NCBI GenBank assembly: GCA_017461465.1
Contig: JAFTYN010000030.1
Span: 1 to 5,850, forward strand
DNA: 5,850 bases
Source of the DNA: Bacilli bacterium
Lineage (GTDB): Bacteria > Bacillota_I > Bacilli_A > RF39 > UBA660
Direction of reading: 5' to 3'
The position numbers and the translations under genes were made by a program. Below the pieces are notes generated by a model. That model saw nothing but the letters and a program-made list of their open reading frames with translations, searched no databases and was not told where the DNA came from. Positions 1 to 5,327 of the stretch are shown one piece after another. Each line of letters begins with the position of its first letter. Positions within the stretch are counted from its first letter, which is position 1.

Positions 1-987
1 TCTAAAATATTTGGTATTCATAGTATAGTTATTTGTCATAAAGTTGATAATAATACTGATAATATAAAAAATAAAGTTAAAGAAGTTTTAAGTAATATAA
101 CTTTTAAAACATTTAAAGTTGAAACAAAAAGGGCAGATAAAAGATTTGAAATTCCATCAATGGAGTTTAATAATGTTATTGGTGGTTTTGTTTTAAGAAA
201 CTTTGATTGTAAAGTTGATGTTCATAATCCAGATATCCGTATTCATATTGAAATAAGACCTGAAGGAACATTTATATATCTAAATGAAATCGCAGGAAGT
301 GGTGGATATCCTGTAGGTATTCAAGGTAAAGGTCTTTTAATGTTAAGTGGTGGTATTGATTCACCAGTAGCGGGTTATTTAGCATTAAAACGTGGTGTAA
401 ATGTAGAATGTTTATATTTTGAAGCACCACCTCATACTAGTTTAGAAGCCAAAAATAAAGTTATTAAACTAGCAAGTATTATTAATGAGTATTCAGGTAA
501 TGTTAAAGTTCATGTGGTACCTTTTACTAAAATTCAAGAAGCTATATATGAGAATTGTCCATCTAATTATAATATTACCATTATGAGAAGAATGATGTAT
601 CGTATAGCTGATAAGTATGCTAGAAAGTTAAAATGTAATGCAATCATAAATGGTGAAAGTGTAGGACAAGTTGCAAGTCAAACTTTAACTAGTATGTTTG
701 TAATTAATAGTGTTACAAATATGCCAATAATTAGACCTGTAGCATGTATGGATAAACTTGAAATAATAGATATAGCAAATAAAATAGGAACATACGAAAC
801 AAGTATTTTACCTTTCGAGGATTGCTGCACTATATTCTTACCTAAACATCCTGTTATAAATCCTGATATAAATAAGTGTTTACTGTATGAGAAGAATTTT
901 GACTATGAAAGTTTAATTGACGAAACAATAAATGAAATAGAAGTTGTGACTAATTTAAAAGGCGAAGATTTTAGCGATTTACTATAA
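1..987 (+). CDS. thiI: tRNA 4-thiouridine synthase ThiI, short form, 5' end outside the window
   Basis: ThiI adenylates uridine 8 of tRNA and exchanges it for sulfur to make 4-thiouridine, a near-UV sensor; in many bacteria it also supplies sulfur for the thiamine thiazole. The open frame enters from the left edge: 328 residues are visible and, by comparison with the roughly 400-residue Bacillus type, about 70 N-terminal residues are missing. Visible in order are the THUMP region (FKVETKRADKRFE through the NPDIRIHIEIR strand, about nt 115-260), the PP-loop SGGIDSP (nt 346-366) that binds ATP, the GESVGQVASQT segment (nt 652-684), and EDCCTIFLP, which holds the cysteine pair near the C terminus. 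The protein ends soon after, without the rhodanese domain of enterobacterial ThiI, so sulfur probably comes directly from a dedicated cysteine desulfurase, as known for Bacillus. The internal ATG at 160 is not the start, since homologous THUMP sequence continues upstream. No terminator follows, so readthrough into the spore gene is possible. Confidence 0.96.
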   Translation, partial: SKIFGIHSIVICHKVDNNTDNIKNKVKEVLSNITFKTFKVETKRADKRFEIPSMEFNNVIGGFVLRNFDCKVDVHNPDIRIHIEIRPEGTFIYLNEIAGSGGYPVGIQGKGLLMLSGGIDSPVAGYLALKRGVNVECLYFEAPPHTSLEAKNKVIKLASIINEYSGNVKVHVVPFTKIQEAIYENCPSNYNITIMRRMMYRIADKYARKLKCNAIINGESVGQVASQTLTSMFVINSVTNMPIIRPVACMDKLEIIDIANKIGTYETSILPFEDCCTIFLPKHPVINPDINKCLLYEKNFDYESLIDETINEIEVVTNLKGEDFSDLL

Positions 988-993
988 AAAAAT

Positions 994-1022
994 GTATATA
1001 TTTACCAAATGTACGCAAGATA
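994..1022 (+). promoter_or_regulatory. Candidate SigG-type forespore promoter for the first SASP gene
   Basis: GTATA (994-998) fits the SigG -35 consensus, and CAAGATA (1016-1022) matches five of seven positions of the SigG -10 consensus CATWMTA, with a 17-bp spacer. SASP genes are classic SigG targets, which supports the reading. The leader would be very short because the ribosome binding site begins at about 1032. The match is modest and the region is AT-rich, so chance agreement is possible. Confidence 0.35.
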
Positions 1023-1044
1023 TAAGTGTACAGGAGGTGAAACA

Positions 1045-1257
1045 ATGAATAATAATAGTAAACAACAACGTTTAGTTGTACCTGGTGCAAAAGGAGCTAT
1101 TGAAAAAATGAAATATGAAATAGCTAGTGAACTTGGGGTAAACTTAGGTCCAGATGCATCAAGTAGAGCAAACGGTTCAGTTGGTGGAGAAATCACAAGA
1201 AGATTAGTTCAAATGGGTGAACAAAATATGGGAGGATCTACTAACTACCAAAAATAG
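1045..1257 (+). CDS. Alpha/beta-type small acid-soluble spore protein (first of a tandem pair)
   Basis: This 70-residue DNA-binding protein belongs to the SASP family that saturates chromosomal DNA in the dormant spore, protects it from UV, heat and genotoxic damage, and is degraded by the GPR protease at germination. Both family signatures are present: KYEIASELGV (residues 23-32), whose E25-I26 bond is the expected GPR cleavage site, and the second DNA-binding segment GSVGGEITRRLVQMGE (residues 44-59). The N-G at residues 43-44 is the deamidation-prone pair typical of the family. The start is the ATG at 1045 because a near-perfect AGGAGGTGA (1032-1040) lies 4 bases upstream; an in-frame ATG at 1009 would lie upstream of that site and add 12 residues unlike the family. 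A terminator follows, and a paralogue lies 95 bp downstream. Expression is expected in the forespore. Family assignment is certain; matching it to a particular ssp gene is not possible. Confidence 0.95.
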   Translation: MNNNSKQQRLVVPGAKGAIEKMKYEIASELGVNLGPDASSRANGSVGGEITRRLVQMGEQNMGGSTNYQK

Positions 1258-1270
1258 TAGTATTAAAATG

Positions 1271-1295
1271 GACAGTTAAATTACTGTCTTTTTTT
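1271..1295 (+). terminator. Intrinsic terminator after the first SASP gene
   Basis: GACAGT (1271-1276) pairs with ACTGTC (1283-1288) across a 6-nt loop, followed directly by seven T residues (1289-1295). It lies 13 bp past the stop codon, so the two SASP genes appear to be separately transcribed despite being tandem. Confidence 0.85.
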
Positions 1296-1303
1296 AATTT
1301 TTA

Positions 1304-1332
1304 GTATAAATTTAATAATACTGAAAATAATA
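1304..1332 (+). promoter_or_regulatory. Candidate SigG-type forespore promoter for the second SASP gene
   Basis: GTATA (1304-1308) is followed after 17 bp by AATAATA (1326-1332), matching six of seven positions of the SigG -10 consensus CATWMTA. The -35 pentamer and spacing are the same as upstream of the first SASP gene, and the terminator between the genes makes a separate promoter necessary. The predicted transcript start would fall at the edge of the ribosome binding site (about 1338-1347), which weakens the call. Confidence 0.35.
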
Positions 1333-1352
1333 TAAATAAGGTGGTGAGTAGT

Positions 1353-1541
1353 ATGAATAATAACAGCAATAAATTAGTTGTTCCAGGTTCAAAGCAAGTA
1401 TTAGAAAATATGAAATACGAAATTGCTAGAGAATTTGGTGTTAATTTAGGCCCAGATACATCAGCTAGATTAAATGGTTCAGTTGGTGGAGAAATGACTA
1501 GAAGATTAGTTCAAATGGGTATGAATCAAATGAATAAATAA
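1353..1541 (+). CDS. Alpha/beta-type small acid-soluble spore protein (second of a tandem pair)
   Basis: This 62-residue paralogue of the preceding SASP has the same role as a spore DNA-binding protein. The GPR-site segment KYEIAREFGV (residues 21-30, expected cut E23-I24) and the second signature GSVGGEMTRRLVQMG (residues 42-56) are both present; over the 37-residue conserved core, 31 residues are identical to the first copy. It lacks the first copy's extended C terminus and carries Arg where that copy has Ser in the GPR-site segment (EIAR versus EIAS). The start is the ATG at 1353, placed 5 bases after AAGGTGGTGA; a GTG at 1341 is in frame but is part of that ribosome binding site. The gene has its own SigG-like promoter candidate and ends against a strong terminator. 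Confidence 0.94.
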   Translation: MNNNSNKLVVPGSKQVLENMKYEIAREFGVNLGPDTSARLNGSVGGEMTRRLVQMGMNQMNK

Positions 1542-1565
1542 AAGAAGATTAAATCTTCTTTTTTT
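1541..1565 (+). terminator. Intrinsic terminator after the second SASP gene
   Basis: A 9-bp stem, AAAGAAGAT (1541-1549) with ATCTTCTTT (1553-1561), closes a 3-nt loop and is followed by further T residues to 1565. The stem starts on the last base of the SASP stop codon (1539-1541). Confidence 0.85.
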
Positions 1566-1610
1566 CATATTTTCACATTATTTCTACATATTTTTTACAT
1601 ATATACATTA

Positions 1611-1616
1611 TATAAT
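1611..1616 (+). promoter_or_regulatory. Possible SigA -10 element for the thioredoxin-like gene
   Basis: A perfect TATAAT lies 13 bp before the ribosome binding site, between the SASP terminator and the thioredoxin-like gene, where a promoter is needed. No convincing -35 hexamer is found 16-18 bp upstream (the best-spaced sequence, 1588-1593, matches poorly), and such a hexamer is common by chance in AT-rich DNA. Confidence 0.3.
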
Positions 1617-1639
1617 TATTTTAGAAATGAGGTGATAGT

Positions 1640-1876
1640 ATAGAAATTAAAGTAATAGGTTCAAATTGTAGTAATGGAATTAAACTAACAAAGGTACTTA
1701 AGCGTGCGCTTGATGATGCAGATAGTTTAGAATCATTTGAAGAATTAAATGATGAAAATAGTAAGAAAAAGTATGGAATAAAAAATGTGCCAGGTCTAGT
1801 AATAAATGGTGAAGTTATAAGTGAAGGTAAGGTACCTACAGTTAGAGAAATATATAAACTACTTATAGTAGAATAA
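1640..1876 (+). CDS. Small thioredoxin-fold protein with ATA start and CxxG active site
   Basis: A 78-residue open frame resembles the small thioredoxin-like 'redox-active disulfide protein' family (MTH895/TIGR00412 type, about 77 residues). Its features are the opening strand IEIKVIGSNC, an active-site segment C10-S-N-G13, a helix, the cis-proline segment NVPG (residues 49-52), LVINGEVISEG (53-63) and a C-terminal helix VPTVREIYKLL. Family members usually have CxNC here, so the second cysteine is replaced by glycine (codon GGA). No ATG, GTG or TTG exists in frame between the upstream stop TGA (1628-1630) and codon 50. The ATA at 1640 lies 4 nt after GAGGTGA (1629-1635), the same spacing as at neighbouring genes, and sits where the family's initiator Met belongs; ATT at 1646 is a weaker alternative. 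The gene has its own terminator. The unbroken frame in AT-rich DNA argues for a real gene, although recent decay by start-codon loss or a base error cannot be excluded. The redox role is inferred; with one cysteine it could act only by a monothiol mechanism, or may have lost redox function. Confidence 0.8.
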   Translation: MEIKVIGSNCSNGIKLTKVLKRALDDADSLESFEELNDENSKKKYGIKNVPGLVINGEVISEGKVPTVREIYKLLIVE

Positions 1877-1905
1877 AAAAATGTCTATTTTAAATAGACA
1901 TTTTT
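1877..1905. terminator. Bidirectional terminator between the thioredoxin-like gene and clpP
   Basis: A 12-bp stem (1877-1888 with 1894-1905) encloses a 5-nt loop; its core is ATGTCTAT/ATAGACAT. The outer pairs are A on the left and T on the right, so the hairpin is followed by a U run when read from either side. It begins 1 bp after the stop of the plus-strand gene and 2 bp after the stop of clpP, and so can serve both convergent transcripts. Confidence 0.85.
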
Positions 1906-1907
1906 AT

Positions 1908-2474
1908 TTATAAAATTTCATCAATAATTCCATATTCTAAAGCTTCTTTACTACTTAGAAAATAATCTCTTTCAGTATCATTTTCAATTATTCTAATATC
2001 TTTACCAGTATTTGTAGCAAGCATAACATTTATTTTTTTTTTAATTTTAAGAATATGTTCTGCTGCTATTTTTATTTCAGTAGCTTGACCTTCAATACCA
2101 CCAAGTGGCTGATGTATCATTATTTCACTATTAGGTAGAGCATATCTTTTCTTTTTAGCTCCACTAGATAAAAGAACAGCTGCCATAGATGCGCATAAAC
2201 CAATACATATTGTTTTTACATCACTTTTAATAAAATTCATTGTATCGTATATAGCCATTCCAGCCGTGACAGAACCTCCAGGAGAATTTATATATAAGCT
2301 TATATCTTTATTATTTAAGGAATCTAAATAAAGAAGCTCTGCTACAATCACATTAGCTTTGTTATCATCTATTTCTCCTCCAAGTACAATAATGCGATCT
2401 TTTAAAAGTCTAGAATATAAATCATATGCTTGATGTTCGTTACTATTTTTTTCAATTACGGTTGGTATAATCAT
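1908..2474 (-). CDS. clpP: ATP-dependent Clp protease proteolytic subunit ClpP
   Basis: ClpP forms a two-ring, 14-subunit serine protease chamber in the cytoplasm; AAA+ partners such as ClpX or ClpC feed it unfolded proteins for quality control and regulated proteolysis. The 188-residue sequence is full length for the family. The conserved N terminus (PTVIEKN, then AYDLYSRLLKDRII), the oxyanion-region SPGGSVTAG (64-72), and the catalytic triad Ser96 in GLCASMAA, His121 in IMIHQPLGG and Asp170 in DTERDYF are all present. The N-terminal loop reads NSNEHQ where many homologues have TxRGE, and the C-terminal tail is short. The start is the ATG at 2474, with AGAGAGGTGA 4 nt upstream (2479-2488 on the minus strand). 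No clpX is adjacent. No match to the CtsR heat-shock operator is seen upstream. A coding-strand run of ten A residues (2033-2042) encodes part of KIKKKIN. Confidence 0.97.
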   Translation of the reverse strand: MIIPTVIEKNSNEHQAYDLYSRLLKDRIIVLGGEIDDNKANVIVAELLYLDSLNNKDISLYINSPGGSVTAGMAIYDTMNFIKSDVKTICIGLCASMAAVLLSSGAKKKRYALPNSEIMIHQPLGGIEGQATEIKIAAEHILKIKKKINVMLATNTGKDIRIIENDTERDYFLSSKEALEYGIIDEIL

Positions 2475-2506
2475 AAATTCACCTCTCTTTAATATAATAG
2501 TTATAA

Positions 2507-2536
2507 ACTGTAAAATTATTCATTATATGATGACAA
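2507..2536 (-). promoter_or_regulatory. Weak candidate SigA promoter for clpP
   Basis: On the minus strand, TTGTCA (2531-2536) lies 18 bp upstream of TACAGT (2507-2512), matching five and four positions of the -35 and -10 consensus. Its -35 would overlap that of the opposite promoter for the nucleoside kinase gene. Other AT-rich -10-like hexamers occur nearby without a good -35, so the exact site is uncertain. Confidence 0.3.
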
Positions 2537-2546
2537 AATAGTGAAT
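2518..2546. promoter_or_regulatory. Imperfect inverted repeat in the divergent promoter region
   Basis: ATTCATTAT (2518-2526) and ATAGTGAAT (2538-2546) form an inverted repeat with eight of nine positions matching and an 11-bp spacer. Half-site centres are 20 bp apart, about two helical turns, and the dyad covers the probable -35 elements of both divergent genes. No T-run follows, so it is not a terminator. The architecture suits a dimeric regulator, but none is identifiable. Confidence 0.35.
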
Positions 2547-2558
2547 TTTTGATAAAAT
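2530..2558 (+). promoter_or_regulatory. SigA promoter for the nucleoside kinase-gapA unit
   Basis: ATGACA (2530-2535, five of six to TTGACA) and TAAAAT (2553-2558, five of six to TATAAT) are separated by exactly 17 bp, and the -10 is extended by TGA (2550-2552, TGn motif). Transcription would start at about 2565, leaving a leader of about 19 nt before the ATG at 2584. This is the best vegetative promoter in the window and probably also serves gapA. Confidence 0.65.
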
Positions 2559-2583
2559 TGTATTACAGAATAAGAGGGATATT

Positions 2584-4251
2584 ATGGAAAAAATGGTAAA
2601 AGTTACATTTAGAGGTAAAGTTACGAAAGAGTTTCCTGCTGATGCTACATTAGCAGAAGTTGCTCATTCATTTCAAAAATATTTTAATTATCCAATTTTA
2701 GCCGCTAAGTTAGACAATGTTGTAGTAAACCTAAATAGAGAAATTGAAAAGAAATGTGATGTTGATTTCTTTGATAGATCAAGTACTGAAGGAAATACTG
2801 TATATACAGCAAGTGCTAATTTTATGCTTATAGTTGCTATTCATAGATTATTTGGTCCAGGGGTAGATGTTACTATAGAGCATTCAATCGATAGAGGAGT
2901 ATATTGTGAATTAATTGGTAAAAAATTAGATAAAACAGTTCTTAAAAAGATTGAAGATGAAATGCATAAATTAGTTGAAGAAGATTTAGCGTTTACAAGA
3001 TTATCGGTTTCTAGATTAGATGCTATTAAGTATTTTAAAAAAGAAAAACGCATGGATAAAGTAAATGTTTTAAGATACATTAGTAATAGTTATGTTAATT
3101 TATATCGTCTAGATGATTTCTATGATTATTTTTTCACAGAATTAGCTAGTAGTACAAAAGATATTGATAGTTTTAAATTAACTTATATTAAGGATAATGG
3201 ATTCCAACTTGCTTATCCATCTGTATCTAGTCCAGAATGTACATTTGATTATGTACATCATAAAATGATCTTTGATAAATTCTTAGATTATACTAGATGG
3301 GGAGATAAAATAAATGTTAACTGCGCAGCTGATTTAAATCAAATTGTTTCTCATGGTAAATATAATGAAATTATTCGTTTGGCAGAAGCTAATTTTGAAA
3401 ATCAACTTGCAACAGTTAGTAATGCTATTAATCAAAATCGTAAAAGAGTTAAACTTGTTTTAATTGCAGGTCCATCATCTAGTGGTAAAACAACAACTGC
3501 TAAAAAACTAGCAGTATATCTTCAAACATATGGTTTAATACCACATATGTTATCTACAGATGATTATTTCTTAGATCGAAGTGAAACTCCAAAACTTGAA
3601 AATGGAGATTATGATTTTGAATCATTAAGAGCACTTGATATTAATTTATTTAATAAGCAATTAACTAAGTTATTAGATGGAGAAAAAGTATTACTTCCAC
3701 AATATAATTTTGTTTTAGGTAAAAAAGAATTTAAAAATAGATGGTTACAAATTGGAGAAAATGACATAATAATTATAGAAGGAATTCATGCTTTAAATGA
3801 TGAACTTACTGTAGCTATTGAAAGACGTAATAAATTTAAAATTTATATAAGTCCACTTACACAACTTAATATAGATAATCATAATAGAATTCATACTAGT
3901 GATACTAGAAGATTAAGAAGAATTGTAAGAGATAATAAGTATAGAGGACATTTAGCGGCTGATACACTTAATATGTGGAAAAATATAAGACAAGGAGAAG
4001 AAAAGTTTATATTCCCATTCCAAGATGATGCAGATACAATTATTAATACTGCACTTGTTTATGAACTTGGAGTACTTAAAACTTATGCGGAACCTTTATT
4101 ATTTTCAGTACCAGAAGATGATCCTGCTTATCCAGAAGCAATTAGACTTATTAATTTCTTAAGAAATTTCTTATCAATACCAAGTGATGAGATTCCAAGA
4201 GATTCTATTTTAAGAGAATTTATAGGTGGTAGTGGATTTGGTGAAGATTAA
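2584..4251 (+). CDS. TGS-domain nucleoside kinase (uridine kinase/phosphoribulokinase-like)
   Basis: The 555-residue protein joins an N-terminal half related to the threonyl-tRNA synthetase N terminus to a C-terminal uridine-kinase-like P-loop kinase. Residues 4-65 form a TGS domain (VKVTFRGKVTKEFPADATLAEVA). Residues 75-155 resemble the second ThrRS domain (LFGPGVDVTIEH, then RLSVSRLDAIKYF) but lack its HxxxH and CxxxH metal sites, so no editing activity is expected. The kinase half has the Walker A motif GPSSSGKT (296-303), STDDYF (324-329) at the position of the substrate-side acidic residues of uridine kinases, Walker B-like IIIIEGIHAL (395-404) and arginine-rich TRRLRRIVRD (441-450). The family is annotated as phosphorylating nucleosides, probably uridine or cytidine, in cytoplasmic salvage; the substrate cannot be settled from sequence and the TGS half may bind RNA or a nucleotide. 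The ATG at 2584 follows AAGAGGGA by 4 nt. gapA follows after 18 bp with no terminator, so the two are likely co-transcribed. Confidence 0.88.
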   Translation: MEKMVKVTFRGKVTKEFPADATLAEVAHSFQKYFNYPILAAKLDNVVVNLNREIEKKCDVDFFDRSSTEGNTVYTASANFMLIVAIHRLFGPGVDVTIEHSIDRGVYCELIGKKLDKTVLKKIEDEMHKLVEEDLAFTRLSVSRLDAIKYFKKEKRMDKVNVLRYISNSYVNLYRLDDFYDYFFTELASSTKDIDSFKLTYIKDNGFQLAYPSVSSPECTFDYVHHKMIFDKFLDYTRWGDKINVNCAADLNQIVSHGKYNEIIRLAEANFENQLATVSNAINQNRKRVKLVLIAGPSSSGKTTTAKKLAVYLQTYGLIPHMLSTDDYFLDRSETPKLENGDYDFESLRALDINLFNKQLTKLLDGEKVLLPQYNFVLGKKEFKNRWLQIGENDIIIIEGIHALNDELTVAIERRNKFKIYISPLTQLNIDNHNRIHTSDTRRLRRIVRDNKYRGHLAADTLNMWKNIRQGEEKFIFPFQDDADTIINTALVYELGVLKTYAEPLLFSVPEDDPAYPEAIRLINFLRNFLSIPSDEIPRDSILREFIGGSGFGED

Positions 4252-4269
4252 AAGAAAGAGGTATTTTAA

Positions 4270-5289
4270 ATGATTAAAATAGCAATTAATGGTTTTGGTA
4301 GAATAGGTAGACTTGCATTTAGACAAATGTTTGAACTTGATGGTTATGATATAGTAGCTATTAATGATTTAACTAGTCCTGATATGCTTGCACATTTATT
4401 AAAATATGATTCTGCTCAAAAAAGATATGAAGGACATGATATAAAAGCAACTGAAGATTCTATCATTGTAGATGGTGAAGAAATTAAAATTTATAAAGAA
4501 GCTGATCCATCAAAATTACCTTGGAAAGAATTAGATGTAGATGTTGTTTTAGAATGTACAGGTTTCTTTGCTTCTAAAGAAAAATCAATGGCTCATATAA
4601 ATGCGGGAGCTAAAAAAGTTATTATTTCAGCACCAGCTGGAGATGACTTGCCAACAATTGTATATGGTGTTAATGAAAAAACACTTACTAAAGAAGATAA
4701 TATTATAAGTGCTGCTTCATGTACTACTAACTGTTTGGCACCTATGGCAGCTGCACTTAATGAATATGCAGAAATTCAAAGTGGTATTATGACTACAGTT
4801 CATGCTTATACTGGAGATCAAATGATCTTAGATGGTCCACATCGTAAAGGTGATTTAAGAAGAGCTAGAGCAGGTGCTGTTAATATTGTTCCTAATTCAA
4901 CAGGAGCAGCAAAAGCTATTGGACTTGTTATTCCAGAATTGAAAGGAAAATTAATTGGTTCAGCTCAAAGAGTTCCAGTTCCAACTGGTTCTACTACTAT
5001 TTTAGTAGCAGTAGTTAAAGGTGAAGATATTACTAAAGAAAGTATTAATGAATTTATGAAATCTAAAGTAACTCCATCTTATGGATATACTGAAGAAATG
5101 TTAGTATCTTCAGACGTAATTGGTATTACTGAAGGCTCACTTTTTGATGCTACTCAAACTATGGTTACTAAAGTATCTGATGGATTATATCAAGTACAAG
5201 TAGTAGCATGGTATGATAATGAAAATAGTTATACTACTCAAATGGTAAGAACTGCTAAATATATGATTGATATTAATGGAGACTTATAA
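4270..5289 (+). CDS. gapA: Glyceraldehyde-3-phosphate dehydrogenase, type I, NAD-dependent
   Basis: This cytoplasmic glycolytic enzyme, a homotetramer in this family, oxidises glyceraldehyde 3-phosphate with NAD and phosphate to 1,3-bisphosphoglycerate. The 339-residue length is normal. The Rossmann motif NGFGRIGR (7-14), Asp33 in AINDL (the usual marker of NAD rather than NADP preference), catalytic Cys151 in SAASCTTNC, the base His178 in TTVHAYTGDQ, the phosphate-site motif NSTGAAKAIG (209-218) and the C-terminal WYDNENSY (314-321) are all present. The ribosome binding site AAAGAGGT lies 7 nt before the ATG. It follows the nucleoside kinase gene by 18 bp and probably shares its promoter. 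The usual glycolytic partners pgk and tpiA are not next to it, so it stands outside the common glycolytic operon. Codon use is strongly AT-biased and uniform, as expected for a highly expressed native gene. The stop codon lies in the loop of its terminator. Confidence 0.98.
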   Translation: MIKIAINGFGRIGRLAFRQMFELDGYDIVAINDLTSPDMLAHLLKYDSAQKRYEGHDIKATEDSIIVDGEEIKIYKEADPSKLPWKELDVDVVLECTGFFASKEKSMAHINAGAKKVIISAPAGDDLPTIVYGVNEKTLTKEDNIISAASCTTNCLAPMAAALNEYAEIQSGIMTTVHAYTGDQMILDGPHRKGDLRRARAGAVNIVPNSTGAAKAIGLVIPELKGKLIGSAQRVPVPTGSTTILVAVVKGEDITKESINEFMKSKVTPSYGYTEEMLVSSDVIGITEGSLFDATQTMVTKVSDGLYQVQVVAWYDNENSYTTQMVRTAKYMIDINGDL

Positions 5290-5302
5290 TAGTCTCTTTT
5301 TT
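5279..5302 (+). terminator. Intrinsic terminator overlapping the gapA stop codon
   Basis: GAGACT (5279-5284) pairs with AGTCTC (5291-5296) around the 6-nt loop TATAAT and is followed by six T residues (5297-5302). The left arm encodes the last residues of GapA and the stop TAA (5287-5289) is in the loop, so a ribosome finishing gapA would cover the hairpin. Confidence 0.85.
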
Positions 5303-5312
5303 GTTCATACTA
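5284..5312 (+). promoter_or_regulatory. Candidate SigG-type promoter for the DUF1540-like gene
   Basis: CATACTA (5306-5312) matches the SigG -10 consensus CATWMTA at all seven positions, and TTATA (5284-5288) 17 bp upstream matches four of five -35 positions, with the same spacing as the candidates before both SASP genes. It overlaps the gapA terminator. The expected start near 5319 falls inside the ribosome binding site (5315-5323), which counts against it unless initiation occurs closer than usual. Confidence 0.3.
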
Positions 5313-5327
5313 ATAAAGGGTGATAAT

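Larger units (their letters stand above)
1174..1520 (+). repeat. Paralogous DNA repeat from SASP gene duplication (1174-1218 and 1476-1520)
   Basis: A 45-bp stretch encoding the second SASP signature occurs in both genes with only two mismatches, and its first 20 bp are identical. Similarity outside this block is lower. This points to a local duplication, with the block kept alike by selection on the protein or by gene conversion. Confidence 0.8.

Noticed and set aside
160..162. ATG as the start of thiI
   Set aside because: The frame is open and homologous to the ThiI THUMP domain upstream to base 1, and no ribosome binding site precedes this ATG; the gene simply enters from the left edge.
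1010..1032. TGTAC/GTACA inverted repeat as a thiI terminator or operator
   Set aside because: The stem is only 5 bp with a 13-nt loop and no T-run, within chance expectation for this composition.
1009..1044. Longer N terminus for the first SASP
   Set aside because: The extra 12 residues do not fit the family, and the AGGAGGTGA site at 1032-1040 lies within this stretch and points to the ATG at 1045.
1002..1196. Minus-strand open frame over the first SASP gene
   Set aside because: It is antisense to a certain SASP gene, is not preceded by a ribosome binding site and resembles nothing; it is a shadow of the coding bias.
1341..1352. GTG start for the second SASP
   Set aside because: These bases are the ribosome binding site itself; the ATG at 1353 is correctly spaced.
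1597..1616. TTTACA (1594-1599) paired with TATAAT (1611-1616) as a promoter
   Set aside because: The spacer would be 11 bp, too short for SigA, so only the -10 candidate was listed.
2841..3080. Minus-strand open frame inside the nucleoside kinase gene
   Set aside because: It is wholly antisense to a conserved protein and has no initiation signals or recognisable motif.
5285..5290. Perfect TATAAT as a SigA -10 for the DUF1540-like gene
   Set aside because: It is the terminator loop and contains the gapA stop codon; the nearest good -35 (TTGATA, 5267-5272) is only 12 bp away.
5301..5327. TTG start for the DUF1540-like gene
   Set aside because: It lies in the T-run of the gapA terminator and has no ribosome binding site; GTG at 5328 is correctly spaced from AAAGGGTGA.
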